Part shown: one piece after another, positions 34,081 through 46,639 of the stretch
Position numbering within the stretch: position 1 is the first letter of the stretch
Layout: the number at the start of each line of letters is the position of its first letter
Assembly: GCA_018398585.1 (NCBI GenBank)
Contig: JAGTTD010000016.1
Coordinates: forward strand, 21,809,212 to 21,873,211
Direction of reading: 5' to 3'
Origin: Simmondsia chinensis
Lineage: Eukaryota > Streptophyta > Magnoliopsida > Caryophyllales > Simmondsiaceae
DNA length: 64,000 nt
The notes under the pieces: model-generated
Seen by the model: only the letters and a program-made list of their open reading frames with translations
Told to the model about the DNA's origin: nothing
Databases searched by the model: none
Made by a program: the position numbers and the translations under genes

Positions 34081-35802
34081 TCTTGGGAACTATGCCTAGA
34101 ATTGCCTGGCCATGTCATCCCAACAGTAGATGGAATTAGGTGGTAAGCTAATGTATCCTTAGAAGGCCGTCCCTATCAAAGAACTTGGGAACAACCTCAC
34201 TTTCATATACGCGTTATCAGCCACTTTTCTGCATTAGCAGTTAAACCTTGCCAAATGCTTAAGAGCAGACACGCTTCCTTCTCCTGAGAAAAGGGTAAAC
34301 TCAAGGATTTTGTATCCTTGAGGAAAAGGGTAATCCCCATCAATGTAGTCAGGGTATGGTTTACTATATAAGGGTATGTTGAACCTTCTAAGGCCTGGAC
34401 CATACATCTGCTCAATAAGGGCAGCTAATTGGTCTTAGAGGGATTGGCTTGGCACATGGTTATGCGCCTGCCAATACTCCCCCTAAGTGGCATAGGATAT
34501 CGAGGAGGATCAGCAGGATACCCTTAAGCTCCCATTACATCGGATGTGAGAACAGTTGTTGTCCCACACACAAAGGGTAGTAACCCCCTTCATCATTTTG
34601 GCCATTAGTTTGGTTGGCCACGAAGCATGTTCCAACAGATCCTTGATTATGTAGCATGCCTGAAGGCACACCTACATTGACAGGCTGCTGGGCCATTCTT
34701 GCCTGATCAATCCCCAAGTTTTGATCTTGAGGACGAGGGAAGTTAACATGCCCCGTAGTCTCAAATGTGGAAAGAGGTCTAGGAGGAAGGACTTAGTCCC
34801 CGGGATTAGGAGCTTATCCATGCACACCTATTCCAATGGTCTAGCTAGGCCTCGAGGCAACCTCTCCAGCATGAGGAGGGTATGAACAGTTATGCCCCTC
34901 TATCTTAAGGACATGCGTCACTTGAACATTGGCATTGAGATCCCTCGAGGTCAGAGTGTACCCCTGGTTCATAGGGCCTGCAATCCCAAAGGACACATTA
35001 TCCCCTCTATGGCCAAAATCCAAGTGAGAAACACCTAGGTTAGCCACATTTGGATTTCTTATTCTTTCAAGGATTATGTTGTCCACCTTAGTAATTAGCA
35101 TTCGTGAGCTCGAAGGAATATCACGAGGATATGCATTTGGAATTGAAGGAGGAGGAATAGACCTGAGTTGCCTAATGTCCTTTCCAACGGCTTAGACGAA
35201 GACATTATGAGTCTCAGCTAGTCTGACCAAGATGGGCTCGATTTCGACAATTGTCTGCCTTGCCACATCCTTAGCTATAAGGTTAGCAGTAGAAGATAGG
35301 GCTGAGTTCATCTCAACCAAGATTGTCAATTTTTCTATGAAGTCTTTCATTCATTAAGGTCCCAACGTCATTGATTACAGCTCTCATTGTGGCAAAGTTT
35401 TTCACGTTGGGCCGCTAGAGTGCGTTTTGCTATAGCACGTTGTTTTTTATAAACCTCTTTCATGGGTTCTTCAATCGTTCGATCAACGAGTTCCATACGA
35501 TGCTTGAGCATCGACACAAAACTCTTGCAAGAATATCCATCAAGCTCAATGTGCTCATCTTTTGGGGTTTCATCATCACCTCCGCTTTCATTAGTGTAGT
35601 TATGACTTGACTCATCCCCTCATGGCATAGGACTTTGTTCGAGAGGTGCTCTAGTGGGGACCCCATTAAGGCTAAGCCCTTCGGTTACTCAGGCTCAAGA
35701 GCACTATATTTTCTTGTTCTGACCATTGGTAAATGGTCTGATGTCATGTTTTCATAATCCACGATAGGGTTAAAGACAATTAAGTCTTACGTTAAGCCTC
35801 CC

Positions 35803-35819
35803 ACTGTGGTCGCCAAAAG
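35803..35819 (-). promoter_or_regulatory. Primer binding site of the minus Tat element
   Basis: Minus-strand CTTTTGGCGACCACAGT lies directly internal to the LTR edge at 35822. TTTGGCGACC... primer regions are usual for Tat-group Gypsy elements and differ from the iMet-type sites elsewhere in the window. Confidence 0.6.
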
Positions 35820-35821
35820 GC

Positions 35822-36422
35822 TGTTTGCTTTACTTGTCTGTTAAGGGTGAATGTGGTCGCCGTAAATACAAATTTAAACAAACGTGCAAATTGGGTCTTG
35901 TCGCGACTAGGGAGCGAGCCTGAATTCTAAACTACATGTCTTTTAGCTCAACAACTCACCTCTTCGAAGAAAAGGGATGGTGCTTTTGGTGTATCCAACT
36001 TCTGTTTACAATAAACATGTGGATTCTGCTTATGCTTCAATTAAGGAGATTTTTTAATTAATTTTGTATATATATTTAACAAAACAAAATAAAAGGAATA
36101 TGGACCTAACTCAAGATAGTTATAGTGACGAAGCAGGGCCCACAGACACCTTTCCTCCTATACTTAAAAGCCAGGAACTGGGGTGGAGACAAACTCAAAG
36201 AGCTCAGCAGCCCACTTACAAGCCCGAGTTAATCGGATTCTTAGGCCTGGCACCCTTTACTTGTAATAACTCGAATGTATTAGAGACTGAAAAGATTAAT
36301 ATCGAGCAAACCGTAGTTGGGTCATTGGATGAGGACCAATGCAATCAAGGTCAAGCCTTGGCTGTCAAAGCCTAAAACTAAAGCCTCAAAGCCTCAAGTG
36401 TGGGATGTAAATAGGAGCTTAT
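35822..36422 (-). repeat. Truncated 5' LTR of the minus Tat element
   Basis: Starts TGTTTGCTTTACTTG (plus-strand reading) and is homologous to 24745-25300 plus about 100 bases beyond the SINE. Homology stops near 36400 and Copia-4 coding sequence (EDPKTYDEAM) starts at about 36450. About 1 kb of U3, with the promoter, is missing. Confidence 0.65.
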
Positions 36423-37096
36423 ATGGTTCTCATGGCCTCATCATATGTTTTGGGATCTTCCTCTAACATGAATGAACTCGCAACATGTTCATCAAATCAT
36501 GATGTTCATGCAAGAAAGTAGTTATAAAGTCAGGTCCAAAACTAGTCTCAGTTCGAGCCCTCTTACTTCTAAGTTCCTGAACCCCAAGATCAGGGCACTT
36601 GACTAGATGATGATGCAGATGCAACAAGAACAAAATTAGGTAATGAAGCATGTATATATTCTTTCATGGGGAACTTATGCTTGAAAATTTTAGCACATTG
36701 AGATTCCATTGTTTTACCAAGCTAGGGCTCAAGTCATTGAATATCATGAATCTACGTACTACATTGTTTATAGCATAACTAACAAAGATAGCATCTACAG
36801 TATTAGGACCAATTTTGTTTCTTTTAGACTCAGGAATCCCAAACTTTAGCTAGACATCCCCCACACCTTAAGGTATATTCGATTAGATGCATAATCTTTA
36901 CATAATCCATACGGTGTTTTATCTAACTTTTTATATGGGACTCTATTAAGTACGAGACAAGCAAATAATATAGCTTCCGACCATAAGCTCAAGGGTAAGT
37001 CAGAGCTAATTAACATGACATTCATCATTTTGTTAAGGGTCCTATTCTTCGTATACCATTCTATTGGGGTATGTAGGGGTTTGAGTGCTTATGAAT
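36423..37096 (-). pseudogene. Copia-4 integrase C-terminal part and linker
   Basis: Minus-strand 37075-36846 contains HSNPYTPIEWYTKNRTLN and MMNVMLISSDLPLSLWSEAI, the C-terminal integrase region with LNRVPYKKLDKTPYGL. After a gap the linker SKRARTETSFGPDFITTFL (about 36590-36500) and EDPKTYDEAMRT (about 36470-36430) lead to the RT, which resumes at 24744. Confidence 0.8.
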
Positions 37097-38424
37097 TGTA
37101 ACGCCCCCAAACGTTATACCGAATAGGCTTAAGTTAAAAGGGCGCTACATGGCCGTACTATGATGTAGTCCCACATCATAGTACGAAGCCCAAAAAACTT
37201 ACAAACTAAAACATTCTCAAAAAATTCATAATAAATAGCAGCTCGTCTACACTACATCAAAACTAATCAAATATAGAAGAGTCTAATAGCGCGGAAGCTC
37301 AAATTACAATGTCTCATATATTCTATAGTATTCTACTACAAATTTCATTTACTACTTAAACTACGCAAGATAACTAATCCTCGAGGTTGGGAGCTGCTTC
37401 GTCTTTTCTGCCTTCAGGAATGTGCCATGACTTACTAATCTGGAAAATAAATTAATTGGGTGAGTAAACAACGAGCTCAGCAAGTATACCGTACACCCTA
37501 CCCGGATCAGGCATATAATTTAAAACAAATAGAATTCCAATCGAAGCCAGTTAAAATCATTTTATCAGAAAAATTCCCATTTTGGTAGAACATATCTCTT
37601 GTTTACAAGAGCTCTTTTGATAAAACTTACAGATGAAACGAAAACTACGGCCGGTATTATTCCCGCGACAGGGTCGAAATCGACGTTCACATTTCACATA
37701 TTCGAACCGGTTCTAAGTCGACAGATCCGCTAGGATCGAACATAGATCTATGTGCCAGTATTATTCCCGCGACAGGGTCACAGATCGACTTTCGCATTTC
37801 ACATTTTGCATTTTATCGTCGATAGACCCCGGAGGGTCAACGTAGTTATCTGTAAGCTCTTCCCATAAAATCTTTTAATTCAAATAGCAAGTTCACAATA
37901 GTTCCTTTCGCATACTCACAAGTACAATTTTCTTCAAGATTCACATGTTTAAACATCAATTCAACGTATAAATCAGTACAATTTAAATCACATATTAACA
38001 AATCAAACAATAGTAGAAATCACATATTTAAACGACAAATCAACGTATAAATCAGTATATATTAAATCAAAAGAGTATAAGTCACACAATTAGCCAAATA
38101 TATATATGCCTGAACCTATCTTAACAAAATAATGAACTATTCAAATATAAGTCTCACATATAAACCCTTAAAAATCAGATTTTTCGTATATAAACAAGTA
38201 GGGGGATTGGTATAATTACCTTTATTAAAGTTTAATCCAAAAGTTGAACTCCTATTACGGGTTAGCGTCTGATCCTATCAAGCGAGAATCGAAATTTAGG
38301 GTTTGACGAAAAAAAAGAGAGAGAGAACGAGAGAGAGAGAGAGGCGCAGGGGAGAGGGAGAGTTTTGAGAGGGTTTTGGGAGGGGGGTCTTCACGGGCCC
38401 CCTTCCTTTCCTTTTTTTTTGTTT

Positions 38425-38474
<50 letters not shown>

Positions 38475-38620
38475 CTTTACCTATTTTAATTACTTTAATA
38501 CTACTAATGGACTCCTTTTTGATAATTAATTCATTAATTCATTTATAATCCAATCGAAATAATAGCGAATTTTAATCGTATTATAATACCTAGCCTAATT
38601 TAATTAGACTGGGTATTACA
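37097..38620 (-). repeat. 3' LTR of the Tekay element (1,524 bp)
   Basis: TGTAACGCCC...GGTATTACA on the plus strand. Contains two copies of CCGGTATTATTCCCGCGACA-like sequence (37652 and 37757 areas), GA-rich repeats near 38320 and an (AT)n tract near 38437-38471. Confidence 0.9.
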
Positions 38621-38640
38621 TCCTCACCCCCTTAAACAAA
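38621..38640 (-). promoter_or_regulatory. Polypurine tract of the Tekay element
   Basis: Minus-strand GTTTAAGGGGGTGAGGA directly precedes the 3' LTR start TGTAATACCC. It overlaps the last codons of pol (stop at 38624). Confidence 0.7.
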
Positions 38641-41600
38641 AGTTTCGTCCTCGAAACTCACCTTCGTTTTCGAATAATTCTGGGTATTTGCTTCTCATCT
38701 CTTCTTCGGTCTCCCACGTTGCTTCCCTAGGAGTATGATTACTCCATTGGATTTTGACATATGGGATCACTCTATGCCTCAACTTTTGGTCTTTTCGGTC
38801 GACTATACGAACTGGATGCTCTACATAAGTCAAATCTTCTCGCACTTGCAACGGTTCATGTTGTATCACATGACAAGGATTGGAGATATACTTCCTCAAT
38901 TGAGAAACATGAAATACATTATGTATTCTAGACAGTTCCGGCGGTAAGGCTACTCTGTAAGCCACATCTCCAACTTTCGCCAAAATTTCAAATGGTCCTA
39001 CAAATCGAGGGCTTAATTTACCCCTTTTTCCAAATCTCATCACACCTCTGGTTGGGGATACCTTTAGGTAGACATGTTCACCTACTGAAAACTCCAACGG
39101 TCTTCTTCGTTTGTCTGCCCAACTCTTTTGCCTATCTTGGCTTATCTTCATTCTATCTCTGATTAGCCTAACCTTCTCTTCAGCATCCTGTACAATCTCA
39201 GGACCTAACAATTTTCTTTCTCCAACGTCGTTCCAAAACAAAGGAGTTCTGCATCTCCGCCCATACAAAGCTTCATATGGTGCCATCCCAATACTAGAAT
39301 GGTAACTGTTGTTATAGGCAAATTCTACCAAACTCATGTAGTTATCCCAACTACCTCCCAAATCTATAACACAAGCACGCAGCATGTCCTCTAATGTCTG
39401 AATAGTCCTCTCAGTCTGCCCATCTGTCTGAGGATGATAAGCAGTACTCAAACTCAGTTTAGTTCCCAAAGCTTTCTGCAGACTCTCCCAAAATCTAGAC
39501 ACAAACCTCGGGTCTCTGTCAGAAACAATTTCGCTTGGCACACCATGTAACCGCAGCACAACATCAATGTACAATTCTACCAATTTATCTAGTGGAGCAC
39601 CAAACCTAATAGGAAGAAAATGTGCACTCTTCGTAAGTCTATCCACAATGACCCAAATCGCATCATTCTTCCTAACTGTCCTCGGTAGGCCAACAACAAA
39701 GTCCATGGAAATTCGATCCCACTTCCATTCAGGCACTTCTAAGGACTGTAGCAATCCACCAGGCTTTTGGTGCTCGGCTTTTACTTGTTGACAGATCAAG
39801 CACTTAGCCACAAACTCAGCAATATCTCGCTTCATGTCTCTCCACCAGAAGCAGCTTTTCATGTCTCGATACATCTTCGTGCCTCCAGGATGTACCGAAA
39901 AGCGGGAATTGTGTGCTTCTTCCATGATTTCCCTATTAATTGTTGGATCATCAGGTACACATAACCTATCTCCAAAGTACAATGCTTCGTCACCATGCAC
40001 TGTGAAGTCTGAAGATTCTCCATTGGTCACCTTACTTTTTATCTTCATTAAAAACGGGTCAAGTTGCTGCATAGCCTTGATCTTTTCCAGTAATGACGGT
40101 TGTGCAACCAGATTGGCTAAAACACCGCCCTTTTTATCATGAATGCACACTTCAATTTGCATTTCCTCCAAGTCCCTAAGTAGCTTAGGTTGGGAAGTGA
40201 TCAAGGCAGCTAAATTGCCCACTGATTTCCTGCTCAGTGCATCTGCAACTACATTTGCTTTTCCAGGATGGTAATTAATAGTCACATCATAGTCTTTAAT
40301 CAATTCCAACCATCTCCTCTGCCTCAAGTTCAACTCTTTCTGAGTAAACAAGTATTTCAAGCTTTTGTGGTCTGTATAAATTTGGCAAGGTCCTCCATAA
40401 AGGTAATGTCTTCAAATCTTCAAAGCAAATATCACTGCTGCCAACTCTAGGTCGTGCGTTGGATAATTCTTTTCATGGGGCTTTAATTGTCGGGACGCAT
40501 AGGCTATCACCTTCTCATTCTGCATTAGCACACAACCTAGCCCTTTCTTCGAAGCGTCACTGTAAATGACAAAGTTACCCTCATCAGTAGGTAATGCAAG
40601 TACAGGAGCAGACACTAACCTCTTTTTCATCTCCTGAAAGCTTCTTTCACACTCATTTTTCCACACGAACTTCACTCCTTTTTGAGTCAATCGGGTGAGA
40701 GGAAGCGCAATTTGCGAAAATCCCTCAATGAATCTTTTATAGTAACCAGCCAGTCCCAAGAAGCTTCTAATCTCTATTGCAGTTGTGGAAGGATTCCACT
40801 CCAATACCGCTTCAACCTTCCTTGGATCCACTGAGATCCCATCTTTAGATATCACATGGCCTAAGAATGTCACCCTGTCAAGCCAAAACTCACACTTACT
40901 CAACTTGGCATACAATTGATGCTCTTGTAGGGTTTGCAATACCATTTTCAGATGTTCTTCGTGCTCCTCCCTACTCTTAGAGTAGATCAGTATGTCATCG
41001 ATGAATACAACTACAAATCGATCCAGGTACTGTCGAAACACCCTGTTCATCAAATCCATGAAAGCAGCAGGTGCATTCGTTAGCCCAAACGGCATAACTA
41101 AGAATTCATAATGGCCATACCTGGTTCGAAAAGCAGTCTTAGCCACATCCTTCTCTTTGATCTTTAGCTGATGATAACCAGATCGTAGGTCAATCTTAGA
41201 AAAGACCTTTGCACCTTGAAGTTGATCAAACAAGTCATCAATTCGGGGCAAGGGATACTTATTCTTAACCGTCACCTTGTTCAGTTCTCTGTAGTCAATG
41301 CATAACCTCATACTGCCATCCTTCTTCTTCACAAACAATACTGGAGCGCCCCAAGGTGAGACACTAGGTCGGATGAAGCCTTTATCTAACAATTCCTGGA
41401 GTCGCACCTTCAATTCTCGTAGTTCATAAGGAGCCATTCTATAAGGGGCTTTGGATATGGGTCCACTGCCAGGTACTAGATCAATTTCAAACTCGATTTT
41501 CCTCCTTGGAGGCAAACCATGCAGGTCTTCTGGAAAGACCTTAGGAAATTCCCTGACATTAGGGATGTCATTTAACTTCACATCGTCCCTCCTACTGTCA

Positions 41601-43213
41601 AATACATGGCAAAGGAATCCTCGACACCCTTTCCTTAGGGACCTTCTAGCATTTAGAGCTGAAATCATCCTACTAGAAATCTTAGAGTCTTTACTTCCCA
41701 TAGGAGGATTTAACCCGTCCCCATGATAAGCAAACTCTGGTTGGTCAGGAATCTGAAATACAACCCTTTTTCCAAAACAGTCTAAATGTGCGTGATAAGA
41801 AGACAGCTAATCGATCCCTAGAATCACATCAAAATCCTCCATATCTAGGAGTACTAGATCTGCCACTAACTCCATATCACCTATTCTAATCACACAGTTT
41901 TCACACACAAGATCAACAAGCACATCATACCCCAGCGGGGTTGCAACACAAAAGGGCTCATCTAGCAATTTTGGCTCACAAGTTAACTTAGGGGCAAATT
42001 TCTTAGCCACAAAGCAATGAGAGGCCCCGGTGTCAAATAATATATGCGCACTAGTAGAATTAATAGGAAGGGTACCTGTCACCACATGGTCACTAGTAGT
42101 CTCGTCCTTCTGAATCATAGAAAACATTCTGGCATTACCCCGAGGTCCCTGTCTGTCCTCACTGCCTCTATTCTTAGAACCATTCTTGAGGGGACAACCA
42201 CGAGCTATGTGTCCCTTCTCTTTACACTCAAAGCACACCCCTAACTTTCTGTAGCACTCACCGGAATGGTCCTTGCCACAATGCTCGCATTTTCTGAACC
42301 TAGTGGCTGAGCTCCCCGGATTCTTCGTATGAAACTTTTTGCCATTGCCACTAGATCGGTTGGGCTTCCCTCCCTGAAACTTGCCATCTGATAACCTTTT
42401 CTTAGCAGCATGTTCCTGTTCTTCCAACTTTAAATCCGCTTCCACCTTCAATGCACATTCAAGGACCTCCTTGTATTCCTTGAAAATGACACTTGATAGA
42501 CGCCTTTTAATGCGAGGAAGCAGTCCCCTTTCAAATCTGTTTGCTTTACTAGTCTCAGACGCCATGATGCTTGGGCTGAAACGTCCCAATTCATGAAATT
42601 TATTGGCATACTGCAATACTGTCATCTGTTCTCCCTATTTTAGCTCGTAGAATTCATTTTCTTTCGTCATTCTGAGCGCTTCAAGAAAGAACTGGTTGTA
42701 GAAGACCTCCTTAAATTCCACCCAATCCAACGGTCCAGTAGCATTCTGGTATGCTACCTTGATTGTAGCCCACTAGAACTCCGCATTCCCCTTAAGAATA
42801 GGGGTGGCTGCTCGAACCTTATCATCATCAGCAATTGACATTGCTCCGAACAAGGTCTCCATCTCCCGTATCCATTTCTCGGCTTCTAGAGGGTCATCTG
42901 CTCCTTCAAAACTTGGGGCCCTCATCTTTGACAACCTTTCGAACGGTGTCTCTTCACCACGTTGAGTAATAAGAGGCACAGCTTGGAGTTGTTGTTGATG
43001 TTGCAAGAGGTTAACCATGAGCTGGTGCATTGTTGCAACATCGAACTGATTAGAGGAGCCGCCTGAATTCTAGGCGTTTTGACCAGTGGGTCCATCTAAC
43101 AGTTGAGCACGTTCCTCTTCAGGGTGCCCCTCAGTTGGGGGTGGAGCCCTGCCCTTTCCCTTCAGGGTTCTCTTTCTCTTTAAGGATGATGATGCTTTAC
43201 TCTTATCACCCAT
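38624..43213 (-). pseudogene. Tekay gag-pol, single frame with five stops
   Basis: Starts at ATG 43213-43211 (MGDKSKASSSLKRKR) and ends at 38624. Domains in order: gag (43030-42200; FERLSKMRAPSFEGADDPLE), knuckle region CEHCGKDHSGEC and CFECKEKGHIARGC (about 42300-42190), protease with the D-T-G triad (HILFDTGASHCFV, about 42050), RT ([11 protein letters not shown] at about 41000), RNase H ([15 protein letters not shown]), integrase zinc finger and core ([24 protein letters not shown]), and a chromodomain-like end ([18 protein letters not shown]). In-frame stops lie at 43070-43072, 42773-42775, 42635-42637, 41807-41809 and 40412-40414. Four stand where Trp is expected and one where Gln is expected. 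No frameshift was found. Inactive, but only lightly damaged. Confidence 0.9.
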
Positions 43214-43300
43214 CTGCTCCTGAGCCCAGATCACACAAGAATAAGTTATTTTATTTTTATAATTATTATTATTATTTTTTTTTTCCTAAGGATTTATAAC

Positions 43301-43318
43301 CTGGCTCTGATACCACTT
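43301..43318 (-). promoter_or_regulatory. Primer binding site of the Tekay element
   Basis: Minus-strand TGGTATCAGAGCCAGGTT is an 18-base match to the complement of the 3' end of plant initiator tRNA-Met, two bases inside the 5' LTR. Confidence 0.85.
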
Positions 43319-43320
43319 TA

Positions 43321-44651
43321 TGTAATGCCCCCAAACGTTATACTGAATAGGCTTAAGTTAAAAGGGCGCTACACGGCCATACTATGGTGTAGTCCCACAT
43401 CATAGTACGAAGCCCAAAAAACTTACAAACTAAAACATTCCCAAAAATTCATAATAAATAGCAGCTCGTCTACACTACATCAAAACTAATCAAATATAGA
43501 AGAGTCCAATAGCGCGGAAGCTCAAATTACAATGTCTCATATATTCTATAGTATTCTACTACAAATTTCATTTACTACTTAAACTACGCAAGATAACTAA
43601 TTCTCGAGGTTGGGAGCTGCTCCGTCTTTTCTGCCTTCAGGAATGTGCCATGACTTACTAATCTGGAATATAAATTAATTGGGTGAGCAAACAACGAGCT
43701 CAGCAAGTATACCGTACACCCTACCCGGATCAGGCATATTATTTAAAACAAATAGAATTCCAATCGAAGCCAGTTAAAATCATTTTATCAGAAAAATTCC
43801 CATTTTGATAGCACATATCTCTTGTTTACAAGAGCTCTTTTGATAAAACTTACAGATGAAACGAAAACTACGGCCGGTATTATTCCCGCGACAGGGTCGA
43901 AATTGACATTCACATTTCACATATTCGAACCGGTTCTAAGTCAAAAGATCCGCTAGGATCGAACATAGATCTATGTGCCGGTATTATTCCCGCGACAGGG
44001 TCACAGATCGACTTTCGCATTTCACATTTCGCATTTTATCGTCGATAGACCCTGGAGGGTCAACGTAGTTATCTGTAAGCTCTTCCCATAAAATCTTTTA
44101 ATTCAAATAGCAATTTCACAATAGTTCCTTTCGCATACTCACAAGTACAATTTTCTTCAAGATTCACATGTTTAAACATCAATTCAACGTATAAATCAGT
44201 ACAATTTAAATCACATATTAACAAATCAAACAATAGTAGAAATCACATATTTAAACGACAAATCAACGTATAAATCAGTATATATTAAATCAAAAGAGTA
44301 TAAATCACACAATTAGCCAAATATATATATGCCTGAACCTATCTTAACAAAATAATAAACTATTCAAATATAAGTCTCACATATAAACCTTTAAAAATCA
44401 GATTTTTCGTATATAAACAAGTAGGGGGAGTGGTATACTTACCTTTACTAACGTTTAATCCAAAAGTTGAACTCCTATTACGGGTTAGCGTCGGATCCTA
44501 TCAAGCGAGAATCGAAATTTAGGGTTTGACAAAAAAAAAGAGAGAGAGAACGAGAGAGAGAGAGAGGCGCAGGGGAGAGGGAGAGTTTTGAGAGGGTTTT
44601 GGGAGGGGGGTCTTCACGGGCCCCCTTCCTTTCCTTTTTTTTTTTGTTTTA

Positions 44652-44685
<34 letters not shown>

Positions 44686-44834
44686 CACCTCTACCTATTT
44701 TAATTACTTTAATACTACTAATGGACTCCTTTCTGATAATTAATTCATTAATTCATTTATAATCCAATCGAAATAATAGCGAATTTTAATCGTATTATAA
44801 TACCTAGCCTAATTTAATTAGACTGGGTATTACA
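43321..44834 (-). repeat. 5' LTR of the Tekay element (1,514 bp)
   Basis: Co-linear with 37097-38620. Visible differences are scattered substitutions and a shorter (AT)n tract near 44663-44684. Confidence 0.9.
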
Positions 44835-45995
44835 TGAATTATGCCAAGTCTTCGCAATATTTCTTTAGAAAGGCAGTGTCATGCTCACCTCCTCTATCAA
44901 ACTTAATCTCTTGATCATACAGTCCAATTGGTTTTCAATTTCACCTTTATATTTTATAAACATTTCCTCAACCTCATCTTTAGTCTTAAGAGATACACCT
45001 TAATGAATCTCGAGTTGTCATCTACGATTGTGATGAACTGACTTTTACCGTCTCTGCTCATGGTGCTTTTAAAGTCACCCAGGTCACTATGTACTAGTTC
45101 GAGTAGGCGAGCGGTCTTTTCTACTGATTTATTAATGCCTTTTTAGGATGTTTGGCCTCGACACATATTTCACATTTATCAAGTTCGGTTGTATCGCAAT
45201 CAGGAAATAAACTCATTTGCTTATGTTTCTTAACCGAATTGTAATTTACATGTCCAAGCCTACCATGCTACAAATCTATGGATTCCACAATATAAGTAGA
45301 ACTCGAGCCAATTTTATCAACGCCATTCAGAACATCTAGTACAAAAAGACCATTATTATAGAACATTTCCCAAAGAAGTTGGTATTCTTAGTGATTATAA
45401 ATTTTTCAGACTCAAACATTAATGTAAAGCCAGCTTTATTTAACAAAGCACCTAAGACTAGATTCCTACGCAAATCAGGAACATGCAGCACATTTAGCAA
45501 ACACATATTTTTTTCTAGAGTTAAGTTTTAGAAGGACTTTTCCCTTGCCGTGGATAGGCATGTACACCTTCTTCCTACTATTGGATTTTTCATATTCATG
45601 GAACATGTCCTTATTGGTGTAGATGTGACTTGTGGTATCAGTGTCTACAACCTATTCGATCATGTTCCCATCCATATTCACCTCGAAGATCATGGCAACA
45701 AACATGTCTCCTTCCTCAGTGAGACTTGTGTTTTATGTGCTTTCTAGGTCCGAATCCTGTCCCATAGTTCCTTGAGGTGTGGCCACTCCTACCACAAGTC
45801 CAACATATTCTTCTCATCCTCTTTTGGCCTTCATCAGCATTGTTCATTGGCCTCTTTCCTCAAGATTGGCTTTGTTTGCTACTGGAGCCTTCCTGTTAAG
45901 CATTGAATCATCCTTTGTTCTAAGGTTTCTTGAACTTGCCTTTCTTTTCTGCGTTTCTCGATTCCATGAGGTTAGCTACCAAGGAGTGCTCAGTA
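44835..45995 (-). pseudogene. Copia-4 integrase, protease and gag end
   Basis: Minus-strand pieces from 45995 down: the gag tail (SLVANLMESRNAEKKGKFKK), a knuckle CWTCGRSGH whose last Cys position reads Tyr (about 45800), and the protease region with DMFHEYEKSNSRKKVYMPIH (about 45610-45550). The pre-integrase block HGRLGHVNYNSVKKHKQMSL and CEICVEA (about 45270-45160) follows, then the integrase core start ARLLELVHSDLGDFKS and SRDGKSQFITIVDD (about 45120-45030), continuing to EIENQLDCMIKR (about 44930). Stops are frequent. Integration chops the core at 44839. Confidence 0.75.
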
Positions 45996-46285
45996 ATGGC
46001 CCAGACGCCCTTGATGAAGGAGATGCTTGAGAGCTGTTCTTGATGAAGAAGATCTCCAAGGTACACCAGAAGCCTTATGCAGGGGAGCCAATACCTCCCA
46101 GTAATGGCCTAGAGGGCTATTTCCTCAGCTATAGCAAAGCTCATGGCTTGGCATGCTGAGGATCAGCTTTGGGATAAGAAGCCATTTGATGGCCTCAAAG
46201 TCCAAATGGCACAAGAAGAAGAGTGGGAGCTATCTAACTTAAGAGCAGAACCCACTAAGATGGAGGATCTGAGGGCTAAAGTTCA

Positions 46286-46317
<32 letters not shown>

Positions 46318-46379
46318 TCCTCTTCTCCTCGAGGTTAACTTGGGCTCGACAAAAGATCCAAGACCTGCCTATCTGAGTG

Positions 46380-46639
46380 CTCTACTTTCTGAAGAGCATA
46401 GGAAGTAGTATTTGACCTTGCTCCGCGTGTTCAAGGATTACATTGCTTGGAATCATCATGAGATGACTGGCCTAAACAAAAAGATGGTTGAGCACAGGGT
46501 TCCTATCAAGCCAGGCTCAAGGCCCATCATTTAGGCCCAGAGAAGGATGTCCCAAGAAGTAATTGATTTGGTCAAAGAAGAGATCGAGAGACTCTTAAAG
46601 GCCAAATTCATCACGACTGTCAGGTATGTTGAATGGTTG
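46380..46639 (+). pseudogene. Tat RT N-terminus (before the Copia-5 insertion)
   Basis: Reads LTLLRVFKDYIAWNHHEMTG, then IKPGSRPII, RRMSQEVIDLVKEEIERLLK and AKFITTVRYVEWL, with stops at 46407 and at the position after PII. The frame is interrupted at 46639 by the Copia-5 LTR and continues at 53115. Upstream (46005-46375) is the pre-RT region with a run of 29 C at 46286-46314. Confidence 0.75.

Larger units (their letters stand above)
24745..36422 (-). mobile_element. Minus-strand Ogre/Tat-type Gypsy
   Basis: LTR-bounded Gypsy inserted in Copia-4 between the integrase linker and the RT entry motif. Order on the minus strand: truncated 5' LTR (35822-36422), primer site, leader, gag, protease, RT, RNase H, a second (archaeal-like) RNase H, a partly deleted integrase, a spacer with an antisense ORF, and a 3' LTR (24745-26392). 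Two RNase H domains and an antisense ORF between integrase and 3' LTR are hallmarks of the Ogre/Tat group. All coding parts are broken. It carries a Mutator-like insertion (29614-30245) and a SINE in its 3' LTR. Confidence 0.8.
37097..44834 (-). mobile_element. Tekay-like chromovirus Gypsy, nearly complete
   Basis: 7.7-kb element inserted in the Copia-4 integrase, with a perfect 5-bp target duplication TGAAT (37092-37096 and 44835-44839). LTRs 37097-38620 and 43321-44834 look almost identical, so the insertion is recent relative to its neighbours. A primer site is at 43301-43318 and a polypurine tract at 38621-38640. Gag-pol is one frame of about 1,530 codons with five premature stops. The C-terminal chromodomain-like end places it with the Tekay/Del chromoviruses. 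Confidence 0.9.
22350..45995 (-). mobile_element. Copia-4: minus-strand Copia split by two insertions
   Basis: Remaining pieces: part of the 3' LTR (about 22350-22585), RNase H and RT (23166-24744), linker and integrase end (36423-37096), and integrase, protease and gag end (44835-45995). Split by the Tat element (24745-36422) and the Tekay element (37097-44834). The three blocks join in the right order and orientation when the insertions are removed. The 5' LTR and most of gag are missing; at about 45995 it abuts a plus-strand Tat fragment. Confidence 0.8.

Noticed and set aside
37640..37780. CRISPR-like spaced repeats (CCGGTATTATTCCCGCGACA)
   Set aside because: Only two imperfect copies per LTR, present in both Tekay LTRs; internal LTR duplication, not an array.
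39111..40142. Plus-strand ORFs opposite the Tekay integrase
   Set aside because: They are shadows of the conserved minus-strand pol and have no independent features.
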